A stretch of DNA of 57,907 nt, taken from contig JADJUJ010000031.1 in NCBI GenBank assembly GCA_016710765.1, forward strand, positions 1 to 57,907, written 5' to 3'. This DNA comes from Lewinellaceae bacterium (GTDB lineage: Bacteria > Bacteroidota > Bacteroidia > Chitinophagales > Saprospiraceae). Positions 1 through 10,424 of the stretch are shown piece after piece. Each line of letters opens with the position of its first letter. Within the stretch, counting starts at the first letter, position 1. Both the position numbers and the translations under genes were made by a program. The notes beneath the pieces were generated by a model, which was not told the DNA's origin, did no database searches, and worked only from the letters and a program-made list of their open reading frames with translations.

Positions 1-406
1 TACCCATCGTCCGGCCCATTGCGGGCATGGCATATTTAGACGCCAGCGTTTTTTACCTCATCTTCACAGGATCAGTACTCAGCGCAGGCCCCGGCGGCCG
101 AAATTTACCTCGATTCAGGCGTGCGTACCATGGAACGCGCGGGGTGGTATCTGCAGGTTTAAAAATCAACTGGCGAAAAACTACTATCCCAAACTGAATT
201 GGTCCGGCTTTACATTCCCGTGGCAGGGTTTACACCCAGGCGCACATGGATGTGATTGCAGAATCGGCCTTTAGGGTGTTGAAACGGGCAAAAAGATACG
301 AGGCCTGAAGATGATTTATGAACCCAAGTACCTGCGTTTCTTCCAGGCGCGCTTTGAGCCATTGCAGCAAAGCGAATTACCAGCAAGTTATTATTGCACC
401 GGATAG
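1..406 (+). pseudogene. tnaA: Tryptophanase / tyrosine phenol-lyase family, C-terminal part (frameshifted, cut by window start)
   Basis: Stitching the three forward frames gives the C-terminal third of a PLP-dependent beta-eliminating lyase. Readable pieces in order are PIVRPI (near base 4), AEIYLDSGVRTMER (around 97-140), KNYYPKL, VYTQAHMDVIAES (around 228-275) and GLKMIYEPKYLRFFQARFEPL (around 300-366, read across one shift). Known tryptophanases end with this same series, including the YEPKxLRFFxARF signature. The likely product splits tryptophan into indole, pyruvate and ammonia, although tyrosine phenol-lyase has a similar end. At least four to five one-base shifts occur within 400 bases and no frame is open throughout. 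The stop is taken as TAG at 404-406. The dense shifts make sequencing error at a contig edge more likely than decay, but a true pseudogene is possible. The 5' part lies outside the window. Confidence 0.78.
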
Positions 407-454
407 TTAATACTAACTTTGGGGTAAGTTAAAAGCCATAAATTCCCAAAACCC

Positions 455-2687
455 TTGCACAACGCATTGATCACATTGGCATTCCTTGCTTTATTTGGGC
501 CCAACAGTCTTTTTGCACAAGAAGCTGATCACCCCCTTCGCGTAGGCGTGGTACTCAGCGGTGGCGGTGCTAAGGGATACGCGCATGTGGGTGTACTTAA
601 AGTACTGGAGGAAGCCGGCATCCGCATCGATTATATCGCCGGTGCAAGTTCAGGTGCAATTGTGGGCGGCCTGTACGCCGTCGGCTGGACACCCGAACAG
701 ATGGACAGGTTGTTGCATGTCAAGAATATGGGCGAAATGATTCAGGAAACACCAGATCGTGCCAACCTTTCCTTTTTGAAAAACAATATGGTGAAAAATA
801 CGCACTATCACTCTCTTTAAGGGATTACAAACTGAGTTTGCCGGAAGCACTTTCCAATGGCCAGGAATTGTATGATTATTTCAGTTCCATGACTGCCCAT
901 GTGGCTGAGCAACACGATTTTAGCCAACTGCCCTTGCCCTTTTTCTGTACCGGCACTGATGTGGTTTGTGGCTCTCCCATCATCTTCGAACAAGGCGTTC
1001 TTGCCGCGCCATTCGGGCCAGCGCCTCAGTTCCCGGTCCGCTGGCGCCCATAGATGTGGGACGGACAGGCTGGTAGCAGATGGTGGCATCCTCAATAATT
1101 TTCCGGCAAAAGTGATGCACGATAAAGGCGTCGACATCATAATTGGCGTCAATTATTGAATCGGGGTTGTACTCAAAAGAGCAACTCCATTCCATAGAAA
1201 AGATCATTTCACAGGTGGGATCTTTTCAGATGGATGCCTCTACCAAGGAACAGTTGGCATACTGCGACATTGTGATTCACCCCAGACGGAAGGGTTTCCA
1301 TCACCAGTTTTAGCGATGTGGATACCCTGCTCAACAATGGAGAACGGGCCGCACGCGCTATTTTCCCACAACTGCTGGACATCGCGGCCCGACAACGCGC
1401 AGCGCCGGCGCCGCCGGAGCGACCAAGGCCCTCCTTGCCCGGCCAGACGTAAAGTTTGATGTACATGATGTGCATGTGGGGTACACCGGTGTTTGCCGGG
1501 CTCCCTGCTTGAAAATTCCCTACCCCGATACCGGGAGAAATTACGTTCGACCAATTCCAGGAGGGCATTTTCCCAATTGTATGCCACCGACAACTTCCAT
1601 TTTATCGACTACGAATTTCGGAACGAAGGAAACGACTGTACCAGTTTGTACATCAACCGGAAATCAACCAGGGCTATGAAAACAGGTTGCGCCTAGGCCT
1701 TCACTACGATAAAGTGTATAAAAGCAGCCTGTTGCTCAATGGTACCTTTCGCAACAAGATTTTTCACAACTCTGCGGCTTCTATCGACCTCATTTTAGGG
1801 ATAAATTTCGGTACGATATTCATTACATCGTTGACAACGGACGCTTACCAGACCTGGGCTTCAACTCCAGGCTGAACTTACCGATTTTGACGTTCAATTG
1901 CCGGTTGAGATTGAACTGAACGGCAACCTCATTATTCAGTCGCTGCGGTTTACCATGCTGGATTTCAACAACGAGTTCTTTGTAAATTTTGTCACGCAAA
2001 AAACCTTTGAGGCCGGAGCTTTCCGCAGAAATCAAATATTTCTATGCGTCTACCTCGCAGGCAGAAATTTATGTCACCGACAACCCGTATCTCGGAGAGG
2101 ATGGCGTTTTTTGGTACCGCCAAGCTTTATTACCACTTCGACAACCGGGACCGCGCCAACTTTACCAAGATCAGGCATACTGTTCCGGGTAGAATCCGGC
2201 TCTGCCTGCCCCTGTCGTCTGAGAAGTATGACAATCCCAAGGGCAAAGTTGGCAACAACTACGACCTGCAGTGGCAGCAGTCCTGGCCGCTCTCCACCCG
2301 CACAACTTACAGGTCAATCTCGATGCCGGCCTGAGCCTCGGAACACCGCCCATTCCATATCGCTACTTACTGGGGAGCACCAACCAAAACCTGATCAACA
2401 ACTTTCGGGCCTTTCCCGGACTACCATTTGGTTATGCATCCGGCAGTTCACTCATCAGTGTCGGCAGCGTTTTGCAGTGGAATTTGTGGAAGATAAATTA
2501 CATCCAATTGGGCGCCAACATTGCATCTATTGATGAGCAGACCCTGCCATTTACCAACGGCGACCACCTGTTCCGTTCGGCCTCAATTGGCTACGGCATT
2601 GATACAGCCATTGGCCCCGTGCAACTGTTGTACGCATACGCAGGGAAAGAATTATCGGGTTTTACCTGAACGTTGGGTACGGTTTAA
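455..2687 (+). pseudogene. Patatin-like phospholipase with C-terminal outer-membrane barrel (multiply frameshifted)
   Basis: The first open piece (455-820) has a signal peptide ending SLFAQ, then the patatin hallmarks: oxyanion-hole GGGAKGYAHVG and nucleophile-elbow GASSGAIVGG, where the first Ser of ASSG is the presumed catalytic Ser. Later pieces in other frames continue the family: LPEALSNGQELYDYF (838-), FFCTGTDVV, VADGGILNNFPAK (around 1075-1112, containing the DGG catalytic Asp motif). From about 1600 to 2687 there are aromatic, beta-rich segments such as NVGYGL typical of the barrel fused to patatins in Bacteroidota. The predicted role is a secreted or outer-membrane lipase. More than ten frame changes are needed, as dense as in the preceding tryptophanase. 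The start at 455 is TTG and uncertain. The end is placed near 2687 where a VGY-[RG]-F-like barrel end is read. It converges on the next gene with almost no gap. Confidence 0.75.
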
Positions 2688-2688
2688 C

Positions 2689-5600
2689 TCATCGCAATAC
2701 CAGTACTATTCCACTGCTTTGTACCGTACCTATCCGCAATTGAATCAGGTAAAGTCCACTGACCCAGTGGCTAAGCCCATTCTTTTGCTGACCGGGTCGT
2801 ACTCGCGCTGACCGGCCTCCCCAAAGCGTCGAATACCTTGATCTCATACTCGGAGGAAGGCAAATTTGCGGGCAAAACAAATTGCAGCCAATCTGAAGCA
2901 GGGTTCGGATAAAATAAGACATCATCGCCCAATGGGATATTGGCCATGGCTGATGTTTGTTCAAGCACCAACACGATCGTACTGTCACAACCCGTTTCAC
3001 TGCTCAAATGCACTGAAATACGCCCGACTGCTCAAATTGCATTCCCGCAAATTCGAACAGTTCCCCTTCGGCAATGCTTTCATACAAGGTATCCAAATAT
3101 GTCGGTAAAAATTGTAAATTAACAATAAGCAGGGCGCTGTCGCAACCATCGGAGTAGCTGAAAACCTCCAGCCCTTCAGGGTTCGCTTCGTTGTATACAT
3201 GACCGTTTATCACAATGGAATCACCCTGACAAATATCGATATCCCAACCGCCGTTTATCACTGGACGGAAACTGAGATGCACCGTCACCAAACTGTCGCA
3301 GCCATTGACCGATTGTAATACCTGCGTGCCTTCCGGATTGTTGGCATCGTAGATAACTCCGTTCAACCGTACGATTCACCGGCACAGAGCTCCAGTGAAA
3401 TATCGGTTTCCTGCACCGGAAGAAACGTCAACGAAATATGTACCACACTGTCGCAGCCACTGACCGATTGTAATACCTGCGTGCCATCCGGATTGTTGGC
3501 ATCGTAGATAATTCCGTTCAGCCCATACGATTCACCCGCGCAGAGTTCCAGTGAAAAATCGGTTTCCGGCACCGGCAGGAACGACAATAAAATATGCACC
3601 ACACTGTCGCAGCCATTGAAAGCCGTAAAATGCTGTTCTCCAGAAGGGTTTTGTGCATCGTAGCTTATGCCGTTCAAATCGAATGTTTCACCCTGGCACA
3701 AGGAGGGTTGAAGGTAGCTTACAGGTTCGGGCAGGATGTTCAGCAGGATGTTCAAAACGCTGTCGCAACCGAAAACGCTTTGCAAATATTGCGAACCATT
3801 CGGGTTCTGGGCATCGTAGGTGATACCATTGATTACTATACTTTCTCCCGGACAAATGCTGGGATTGAAGTTTGTGAATATCGCTGGAATAAAGTAAATC
3901 TGGACATGTACAATACTATCGCAGCCCTCCGGTGTTTGCAACACCTGATCGCCCGACATATGCGAGGCATTGTAGGTCACGCCTTCAAAGTATAAGAGCC
4001 GCCAGCACATACCGGCTGCACATGAAGTTCCGGTGGGCGCCGGCCTGAAATAAATTTTAACGTTTATCAAACTGTCACAGGCCCCGTCTGCGGTGCTGAG
4101 CCACTCTACGCCAGTGGAAAAAGGGGAATAGTAGGCATGACCGTTCACCCAGGCGGTGTCGCCACGACATAGGGTATCCTTGAAAAACGATTGAAAATAA
4201 GGTACAAAATCCAGGTCGATGTGCACAATGGTATCACAATCGCCGAGTTCAATGGTACCTTGGGTATGAGTAAAATCAAAGGATTGTCCGTACAACACCA
4301 CACTTTGACCGTTGCAAAAGCTGTCCTGAACATTTACCGCAACCGGTACTTTCGGGATCAGTTGAACCGGCAGGGTCATGTGCATGATGTCGCTGTTGAG
4401 TTCAACCGTGTAGCCTGTTGTATCTGCAGGCGCCGGCAACATGGGCTGAGGGCCGGTGGCGCCATTCGACCAGAGGTAGTCGTATTCCTTGTAGAGAAAA
4501 TCCTTGGTAAAGCGCATCGACCAGGGCCCTACCGTACCAGGCCCCTGTTTTGCCAATAAATACCATAAGCCGTTTGTTTCGGAATATGCTATGCTCTGCC
4601 AGCTGCTTTCGGGCCGGTAGGTTTTGCCGGGAATAGTCGGACCAACCGTAAGCGTGTTGTTTACATAATAAGAAAAGCAGTTTTGGTCAAAACTATAGGC
4701 AGCGCCGGTACTCAGTTCAATGCGCGAATGTTGGCTGGATTCCAGGTACAACCGCAAGGGCTCACTACTCGTACTGTTTGCACTCAGGCAGACATCCCTG
4801 ATCATATAGGCAGAACTGAGATAAGGGTATGGAAAATCTAAAACCTGTAGGGCCGGCGACACAAAATCTGGCCCCAGGGGGATGTTGGCATCGTATTCAA
4901 AACTTGATTCGGAAGGCTGTTCTGGCAAAAAAGCAGGCACCTCTGCGTCCTTGCACAGGCTAAGCACCGTTGAATCGATATCTGCCAGGTAAAACAACTT
5001 CTGGAACTTGACTCCGCAATCCAGTCCAGTCGACTGAAGGTAACCACGATATAATCACCCTCGTCGGGGTGAATCGTGTATAATTTCAGGGTGAAATATA
5101 AAACATTGTTCGTATCCACAAACCCATTCAGCGGGATTCCAATGTTATAATCTTCGCCCGGAATGGCAGTGCCAGAATGGAGTATTGAATTGGTGAAAAC
5201 TCATTGGAACCACTCAAAAATAAAGTCTACCGGCTTAGACGCACAGCCTTCAATGTACACATGATCGTCGGTAACCTGGGTTCGGTTGTACTGTAACGCT
5301 TCAATGGGCGCCAGGAACAAACCGGAATCGAGTTTGAAATCCCCTACATCAAAGATCATGAACCTGATGGTGTATTCCTGGCAAAGCTCTACGTGAATTG
5401 TCCGCTCCATCGGCAGGGTGATGGCATTGAAACCAATCTGGTATTGCGAGGGGAAAAAAGGCGCCATGTAATTGCAGAAAATATTATTCACGCCCGGGGA
5501 AAAAGCACCGTTGAAATTGGCCAGGTTCACATACGGATCAAACCCGGGGCCTTCCATGAAAATACCAAACATATCGTTGTATTGCTGGCAACTGTACATC

Positions 5601-6033
5601 GGGAACTCTTCGGAGGCAAAGCAATAGTTCAGTCGCAAATCCTTTACAATTGGTTTGAAAGTTACCTCCAAAATGAACGGATCGTGAACCATTGTAATTC
5701 CTGGAAACGACAACAAATAGTCTGGTGGAAAATTCGTCAACCAGGGCCCAGCATCCAGGTCCTCATTGGGAAACTCGCAGTGGTAGTAGTCGCCGGTAGT
5801 GAGCATCAAACCATTGTTGAGCGGGAAAGGATTTACCCCTTCTTCGAAGGGTACCATCTTGGCGGGGTTCCTATTATGTTGGCACTTTGAATAATAACCG
5901 TTCCAGGTTGAAACAGACGGCCCACATATTCATTCGGAAAATCCGGGTTGGTTTCAAAAAGGGTGTTCTGAGCAGCCAAGGCCGGACCAATCGTCAGCAA
6001 CATCAAATAAAAAAGAAGGCGAAGCATGTTCAT
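2689..6033 (-). CDS. Choice-of-anchor L surface protein with about nine GCDS modules and a T9SS sorting domain (frameshifted)
   Basis: This is a large secreted protein read over several minus-strand frames. It starts at ATG 6033 (or 6027), with signal peptide MLRLLFYLMLLTIGPALAAQ. Residues of about 40-270 form a choice-of-anchor L domain: NPFPLNNGLMLTTGD, FASEEF, YNDMFGIFM, IFDVGDFKLDSGLFL. After a less conserved stretch comes a series of about nine modules of roughly 50-60 residues with consensus LCxGEs..NGixYDAxNPxGxQ.LQSVxGCDSVVxI.L.FLP, two Cys per module. The end is a type A T9SS sorting domain (FYPNPASDWLQF, KVFDALGRPVS, then GLYLIQLR after a shift near 2790). Frame changes lie near 5840, 5170-5200, 4990, 3364, 3010 and 2790. 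Because homology is continuous across all of them, they are probably errors. Likely exported by T9SS and anchored at the cell surface. Its ligand cannot be read from the sequence. Confidence 0.85.
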
Positions 6034-6216
6034 GGGATTTCGTTTTGTACCATCAATAGAAAACAGATGCTGCATCCCGGCACTCCGCTGCACACGCGTC
6101 TGAAAAAATATCTGAACAGCATCGGTCACTATTTTACCCGGAAAGAAGAACAATTATTAGATCGGAGATAATTTTGCCTTGATTGCAATCTCTGGTAAAT
6201 CTAATTAATAACAGCA

Positions 6217-6224
6217 TATATTTG
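6217..6224 (+). promoter_or_regulatory. Possible Bacteroidota -7 promoter element (TAnnTTTG)
   Basis: TATATTTG matches the TAnnTTTG -7 box used by the primary sigma factor of Bacteroidota. It lies 66 bases before the EEP gene start. No clear -33 TTG is seen at the proper distance, so support is weak. Confidence 0.3.
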
Positions 6225-6289
6225 TAAGTCAACCCGGTCCGTCGGCAACCCGGAATCCGGTAAATTTCCTTGCCATTAATCAGCTAACT

Positions 6290-7372
6290 ATGCCCTTCTA
6301 CCGAAAACTTGATGCCAGCAAACCCGAAGACAAGCGTACCATCCAAAACCTGCTGCTGCTGCGCAAAGACCTGAACCTCCATATCCCGGTAAAAAAAAGC
6401 ATGGACGAGTCGCTGCTCCTTGCGACCTGGAACATCCGCGAGTTCGACTCCGCCAAATACGGCAGCCGTACCGACGAATCGATTTACTACATTGCCGAAA
6501 TAGTTGCGCGCTTCGACCTGATTGCCATCCAGGAGATTCGCGAAAGCCTCGACGGACTCAATCGCCTCATGTCGTTACTCGGCCCCAACTGGGATTATTT
6601 GTTCACCGATGTCACCCAGGGCTCTGCCGGCAATGGCGAACGCATGGCATTTGTATTCGACAAGCGAAAAGTACGGCACGGAGGACTGGCCAGCGAAATG
6701 GTATTCCCCCCGCTAAAAATCAAAGGCGAAGACGGTAAAATGAAGGCCGTCGATGTCCGGCAGGTGGCCCGTACACCTTTTATGTGTGGTTTCAGGGCTG
6801 GCTGGACCGACTTCGTGCTCACCACCGTCCATATTTATTATGGCGAAGCGGTTGCGGAAGACCCCGACCGGATCAAAGAAATAGGCGAAATCGCTCAGTT
6901 TTTGGCCAAACGCAGCGAAGAACCGCGCGCCTGGTCGAACAACTGGCTGCTGTTGGGCGACTTCAACATTTTTGCACCCACCGATGTCACCATGAAAGCC
7001 ATTACCGCTGCAAATTTCAAAGTACCCAAGGAGTTGCAAAACCTGCCCTCCAATGTAGCCCAGGATAAGTACTACGATCAAATTGCGTTTAAGGTGCGTG
7101 AGGACCGCTTTGCCACCAACTCCAAAGCAGGCGTGTACAATTTCTACAAGGTGCTGTACACCAAAGAACAGGAGGCAGAATACCTCTCCGTTATGGGCGA
7201 TGCATACCTCAACACCAAAGAGAACAAGCCGCGCGATGTTAAAGCCCGCAGCCGATATTACCGGGATTGGCGTTTGTTCCAAATGTCGGATCACCTGCCC
7301 ATGTGGGTAGAACTCCGTATCGACTACTCCGATGAATACCTGGAACGGAAACTGGAACCGCCGGTAGTTTGA
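6290..7372 (+). CDS. Endonuclease/exonuclease/phosphatase (EEP) family protein
   Basis: A 360-residue intact frame. EEP-fold signatures appear in order: ATWNIREFDS (about residue 45), IAIQEIRE with the metal-binding Glu (about 85), LTTVHIYYG (His, about 180), LLLGDFNIF (G223-N226) and SDH at 333-335, the catalytic Asp-His pair near the C-terminus. These residues bind Mg2+ and support phosphodiester or phosphomonoester hydrolysis in DNase I-like enzymes. There is no signal peptide or membrane segment, so the protein is probably cytoplasmic. The substrate (DNA, RNA, or a lipid or sugar phosphate) cannot be told from sequence. It stands alone: the upstream neighbour is divergent and the downstream one convergent. 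The ATG follows the last upstream stop, and codon use looks like its neighbours. Confidence 0.9.
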   Translation: MPFYRKLDASKPEDKRTIQNLLLLRKDLNLHIPVKKSMDESLLLATWNIREFDSAKYGSRTDESIYYIAEIVARFDLIAIQEIRESLDGLNRLMSLLGPNWDYLFTDVTQGSAGNGERMAFVFDKRKVRHGGLASEMVFPPLKIKGEDGKMKAVDVRQVARTPFMCGFRAGWTDFVLTTVHIYYGEAVAEDPDRIKEIGEIAQFLAKRSEEPRAWSNNWLLLGDFNIFAPTDVTMKAITAANFKVPKELQNLPSNVAQDKYYDQIAFKVREDRFATNSKAGVYNFYKVLYTKEQEAEYLSVMGDAYLNTKENKPRDVKARSRYYRDWRLFQMSDHLPMWVELRIDYSDEYLERKLEPPVV

Positions 7373-7375
7373 GTT

Positions 7376-7620
7376 AGCTGGACTTTGGCCTTTTGGTGTT
7401 GGTCTTTGGTTTCGATCCCGATTATTGGTGCCTTCTGAAGTCAAATACCGGAGAAACCGGAATTAAATTTTGACTACCCTTTTTATAACGGCATGTGCAT
7501 TATTTATCAACAAATATTTTGTTAAAAACTAATGCATTGAAAACCAAAAAGTTAATCCTTCGGAGCAAAGCCAAAGACTAAAGCCAAATGGCTAAAGCCG
7601 AGGTTAGAACGTGTTCGGAT
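7376..7620. repeat. Dispersed intergenic repeat, copy 1
   Basis: A non-coding stretch just after the EEP stop. Its core (about 7461-7570) is roughly 85% identical to 16102-16210. The core itself holds an inverted pair (tgcattattt / aaactaatgca-like). The outer arms are inverted relatives of each other (ggtctttgg on the left, ccaaagactaaagcc on the right). It sits between convergent genes, as copy 2 does. It has no ORF. It could be a MITE-like element or a duplicated bidirectional terminator. Confidence 0.7.
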
Positions 7621-7642
7621 TTAGCAAGCCAGTCCTTTCCTC

Positions 7643-7708
7643 TTTTCCAAAACTAAAACTTCCTCCTATCGCCAGCCGGCAAAAGGAGGAAGTTTTAGTT
7701 TTGGAAAA
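7643..7708. terminator. Strong bidirectional intrinsic terminator
   Basis: The arms at 7643-7667 and 7684-7708 are perfect 25-bp inverted copies containing aactaaaacttcctcc, with a 16-base loop. Each arm is flanked by an A/T run, so the transcript in either direction would have a stem followed by U residues. It lies 8 bases beyond the stop of the minus-strand anchor-L/HYR gene and also lies downstream of the plus-strand EEP gene. It can therefore end both convergent transcripts. Confidence 0.9.
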
Positions 7709-7715
7709 AAAGAGA

Positions 7716-9681
7716 CTACTTCACTTTACACACATCCGTGGTACCATTGATGCACTTCAACAAAGCCAGCCAATCGTTCATGAACGGCTGTCCGGCAACA
7801 TTGCCCAAGGTGAGGTTAACCACCCTGATGAGCTCGTTCACATCAGGATTGGGCGCCAGGTTTTGCTTGATCATGGGCACAATCGGACAACCGAAAGTAT
7901 CCAGTTTCTTTGTTCCGAACGCCGGATTGAGTTTGGCCAGAATATTCAATTTCAGCGCCTCTCCCATGAGTGGATTGATCAAATGACCCGAAGGATCGGT
8001 TGGGTTGGTTCCCGGCAGACAATCGGCACCTACCACCGAATTCTTAAAGGTCATGGTTTTAGGTACCGTGCCGGAATAAGGCATCCATTGAATGATACAA
8101 GAAGCTTTTCCAACAGGAATATCCAATGTACTCCGGTCGAACCCTAATTTTATGGGCAGCGCCGTTTCAATCAGTGGCCCGGTATTTTTCGTAATGATCT
8201 GGACACATTCGCCCGTATTTTTACAGGCATCGGTGGCGCTCCAATGGCGCTCTACAATGCAGTACCATTCACAGTCGCCTGTAATGTGAACATCGCGGCG
8301 GCTGAACACCGGATTGGGATCGCAATTATCCGCTGCTGTAGCGATACCTGTTTTGGCCACGGTGGTATCACACTCTACGGTAATATTGGCCGGGCAGGTC
8401 ATGACCGGCGCCTTTTTATCCTCCACCTTAATCGTCTGGTTGCAGGTGCGGGTATTGCCGTGAACATCAGTAGCCGTCCAGGTACGGGTGACATTTTTTT
8501 CCTGCGGGCAGGAGCCGGCAGCGGTAACGTCAGTATGGGTAAAAGGCGCCAATCCGCAATTGTCGGTACCCGTCGGGTTCCCGGCAGCAGCTGGGTTGAT
8601 GGGCAACTCACAACTTATGGTAGTATTGGCCGGACAAGTAATACCCAGGCTTTTCATTGTCCTTTACCGTCACGGTAAACTGGCAGGTGCCCTGGTTGCC
8701 CAGTTTATCGGTAGCCGTACAGGTGACGGTGGTTACGCCAACGGGAAAATCAGATCCCGAAACGGGCGAACAAGTAGCCGTAACCGGACAATCTGCTGTT
8801 ACCGTTGGGGAAAAAGTGGCCTTGGCGCTGCATTTGCCAGGTTCATTGTTGATGGTAATCGGCGCCGCACAAGTGATTTCCGGTGGGGAGGATTTAAAAC
8901 TGCCTTCGCGGAGGAAAACGCCAGAGTCCAGAATAAAGTCGCCGGCGTCGGCAACACCCAGTTTGAAATGGTATTTCTGGCAGGGTTTCAGGGCTACTTT
9001 GGCCTGCAGCACCACCGTTTTTCCGTCGTATTGCAGCGTGCTGGAGCCATTCATGTTGCGGTACAAGGTGTGGTTATCAACGCCGTTACAGGTGGACGGA
9101 CCGACATTGTTGATCGAAACCGCAGTATTGGCAGTACCTGGTACGATGGCAATATTCTTATCGGTATAGTTACCTCCTGTTGGATTTGGGCCCGAGACAA
9201 AAAAGCCAAATACGTCGTTGTAATTGGTACAATAGTACTCCTCGTACTCCTCGGATGCCCAAACGTAATCGAAAGTTACTTCCTTGCCAATGGCTTCCAG
9301 GTCAAACTCCAGCATACAGGCATCGTGGGTGGTGTAGCCGGGAATAAGACCATTGAGGGTGACATTACCAGCAGCGCCATTGTTAACCGTAGCCCGGGTG
9401 TCATTGTTTGGCCCAACGGCTTTGCTGACATTCCCCGACGTCAGCAAAATACCTTTGTTAAAGCCAAGCTCGTTGTTGGCGCCAACGGCAAAGGTGCCAG
9501 AAGCACCACTAGGGCAGTTCAAAACAGCACCAGTAATGGTAACACCGGGGCCAACGAGATTAGCCGCCAGGGCAGCAGCGTTTCCGGAACTGGACACTGT
9601 AAGTTGGGCGGAGGCGCCGGAAGCCAGAAACAGGCCACACAACAGCGCCAGAAGGCGATATTTGAAATGAATAGTATACAT
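7716..9681 (-). CDS. Choice-of-anchor L and HYR domain surface protein (one frameshift)
   Basis: The start is ATG 9681 (a second in-frame ATG at 9696 would only lengthen the N-terminus). The signal peptide ends ASGASAQ. The first part (about residues 25-245) is a choice-of-anchor L domain with VTFDYVWASEEYEEY, YNDVFGFFVSGP and VADAGDFILDSGVFL. It is followed by three HYR-type immunoglobulin-like repeats with TCSPVSGSDFPVG, TVTCTATDKLGNQGTC, TWTATDVHGNTRTC and DNEKPGITCPANTT (the last read across the shift). The C-terminal 100 residues are unique and contain no recognisable T9SS sorting motif. The frame changes near 8650: removing one G from GGG restores the HYR motif KP-G-ITCP, which points to a homopolymer error. 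Likely an exported adhesive protein. It forms a same-strand pair with the small secreted gene just upstream. Confidence 0.85.
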
Positions 9682-9745
9682 GGTTAAAGTTTTCAATGGT
9701 GAGCAATGCGGTAAATGGGGTGAGGGGTGAGTCGGCCCCTAAACT

Positions 9746-10105
9746 TTACTCCTTGGGCATATCCTTGAGAAAGGTATTCCACTCCTTGGCTTTCCAGTTT
9801 GGTTGCATGCGGCCATTGAGCATTACCGTGGCCTTTTTCGCAGCAAAGTCCACTTTGTACGACACCATTTCGTTGGTCAGTTTGGAAAAGTACTCATCTG
9901 CATTTTGCTGAGACGTAAGACCCAGGTTGCGAATGTCGAGACTGAACATAAAATCGAACGTGGCCGCTTCATTGAGTTTAATTACCCTGGTGGCTTTGTC
10001 GATGGTAGCCGTAGGGCTTGTCTGGGCCTTCAGGGTGCTGGCGCCAACGGTGAGCAGGCACAGTAGGAGCAGCATTTGGGTACACCAATGCAATTGTGTT
10101 TTCAT
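9746..10105 (-). CDS. Small secreted protein of unknown function
   Basis: 119 residues with a clear signal peptide (MKTQLHWCTQMLLLLCLL ... STLKAQ, cleavage near residue 28). The mature part is about 90 residues, with no Cys, and is mixed alpha/beta in composition (TFDFMFSLDIRNL, YKVDFAAKKATVMLNGRMQPNWKAKEWNTFL). I do not recognise a family. The gene is 64 bases upstream of the anchor-L/HYR gene on the same strand, and both ATGs follow a similar TTTAACC sequence, so the two may be co-transcribed and co-exported. Confidence 0.75.
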   Translation of the reverse strand: MKTQLHWCTQMLLLLCLLTVGASTLKAQTSPTATIDKATRVIKLNEAATFDFMFSLDIRNLGLTSQQNADEYFSKLTNEMVSYKVDFAAKKATVMLNGRMQPNWKAKEWNTFLKDMPKE

Positions 10106-10424
10106 GGTTAAAACATTAAAATGTGAAAAAATCGGTCAGCCTGGCACAGCGGCGCCAGCTGGGAAATTGGGGGAAATGTCTTGGATTAATGTCGCCCGAG
10201 GAGAAAACAGAAACAGTAGGGCAACATTATTTTTACGGGAAGTGGAATAAATATAGGTGTTTTCTCTAAAATAGTAAAAAAAACCGGAAAAAAGCAGTGA
10301 GATCCACCTCGCGAAAGCCCGCGGTTTGGTGGGTAGAATTGTCTGTGTTTTTATACCTTGAGTCGGTTTTTTAAGGAATCTATACCGGATAAAAAACCTT
10401 ACCCGAATACAGCGCAATTCTCGT

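Noticed and set aside
3594..3995. A 133-residue plus-strand open frame
   Set aside because: Antisense shadow of the GCDS-repeat modules in the minus-strand surface protein.
6713..7444. A 243-residue minus-strand open frame
   Set aside because: Antisense to the EEP gene, which carries all its catalytic motifs.
8488..9687. A 399-residue plus-strand open frame
   Set aside because: It is exactly antisense to the anchor-L/HYR gene, whose domains are clear; the plus frame has no recognisable domain.
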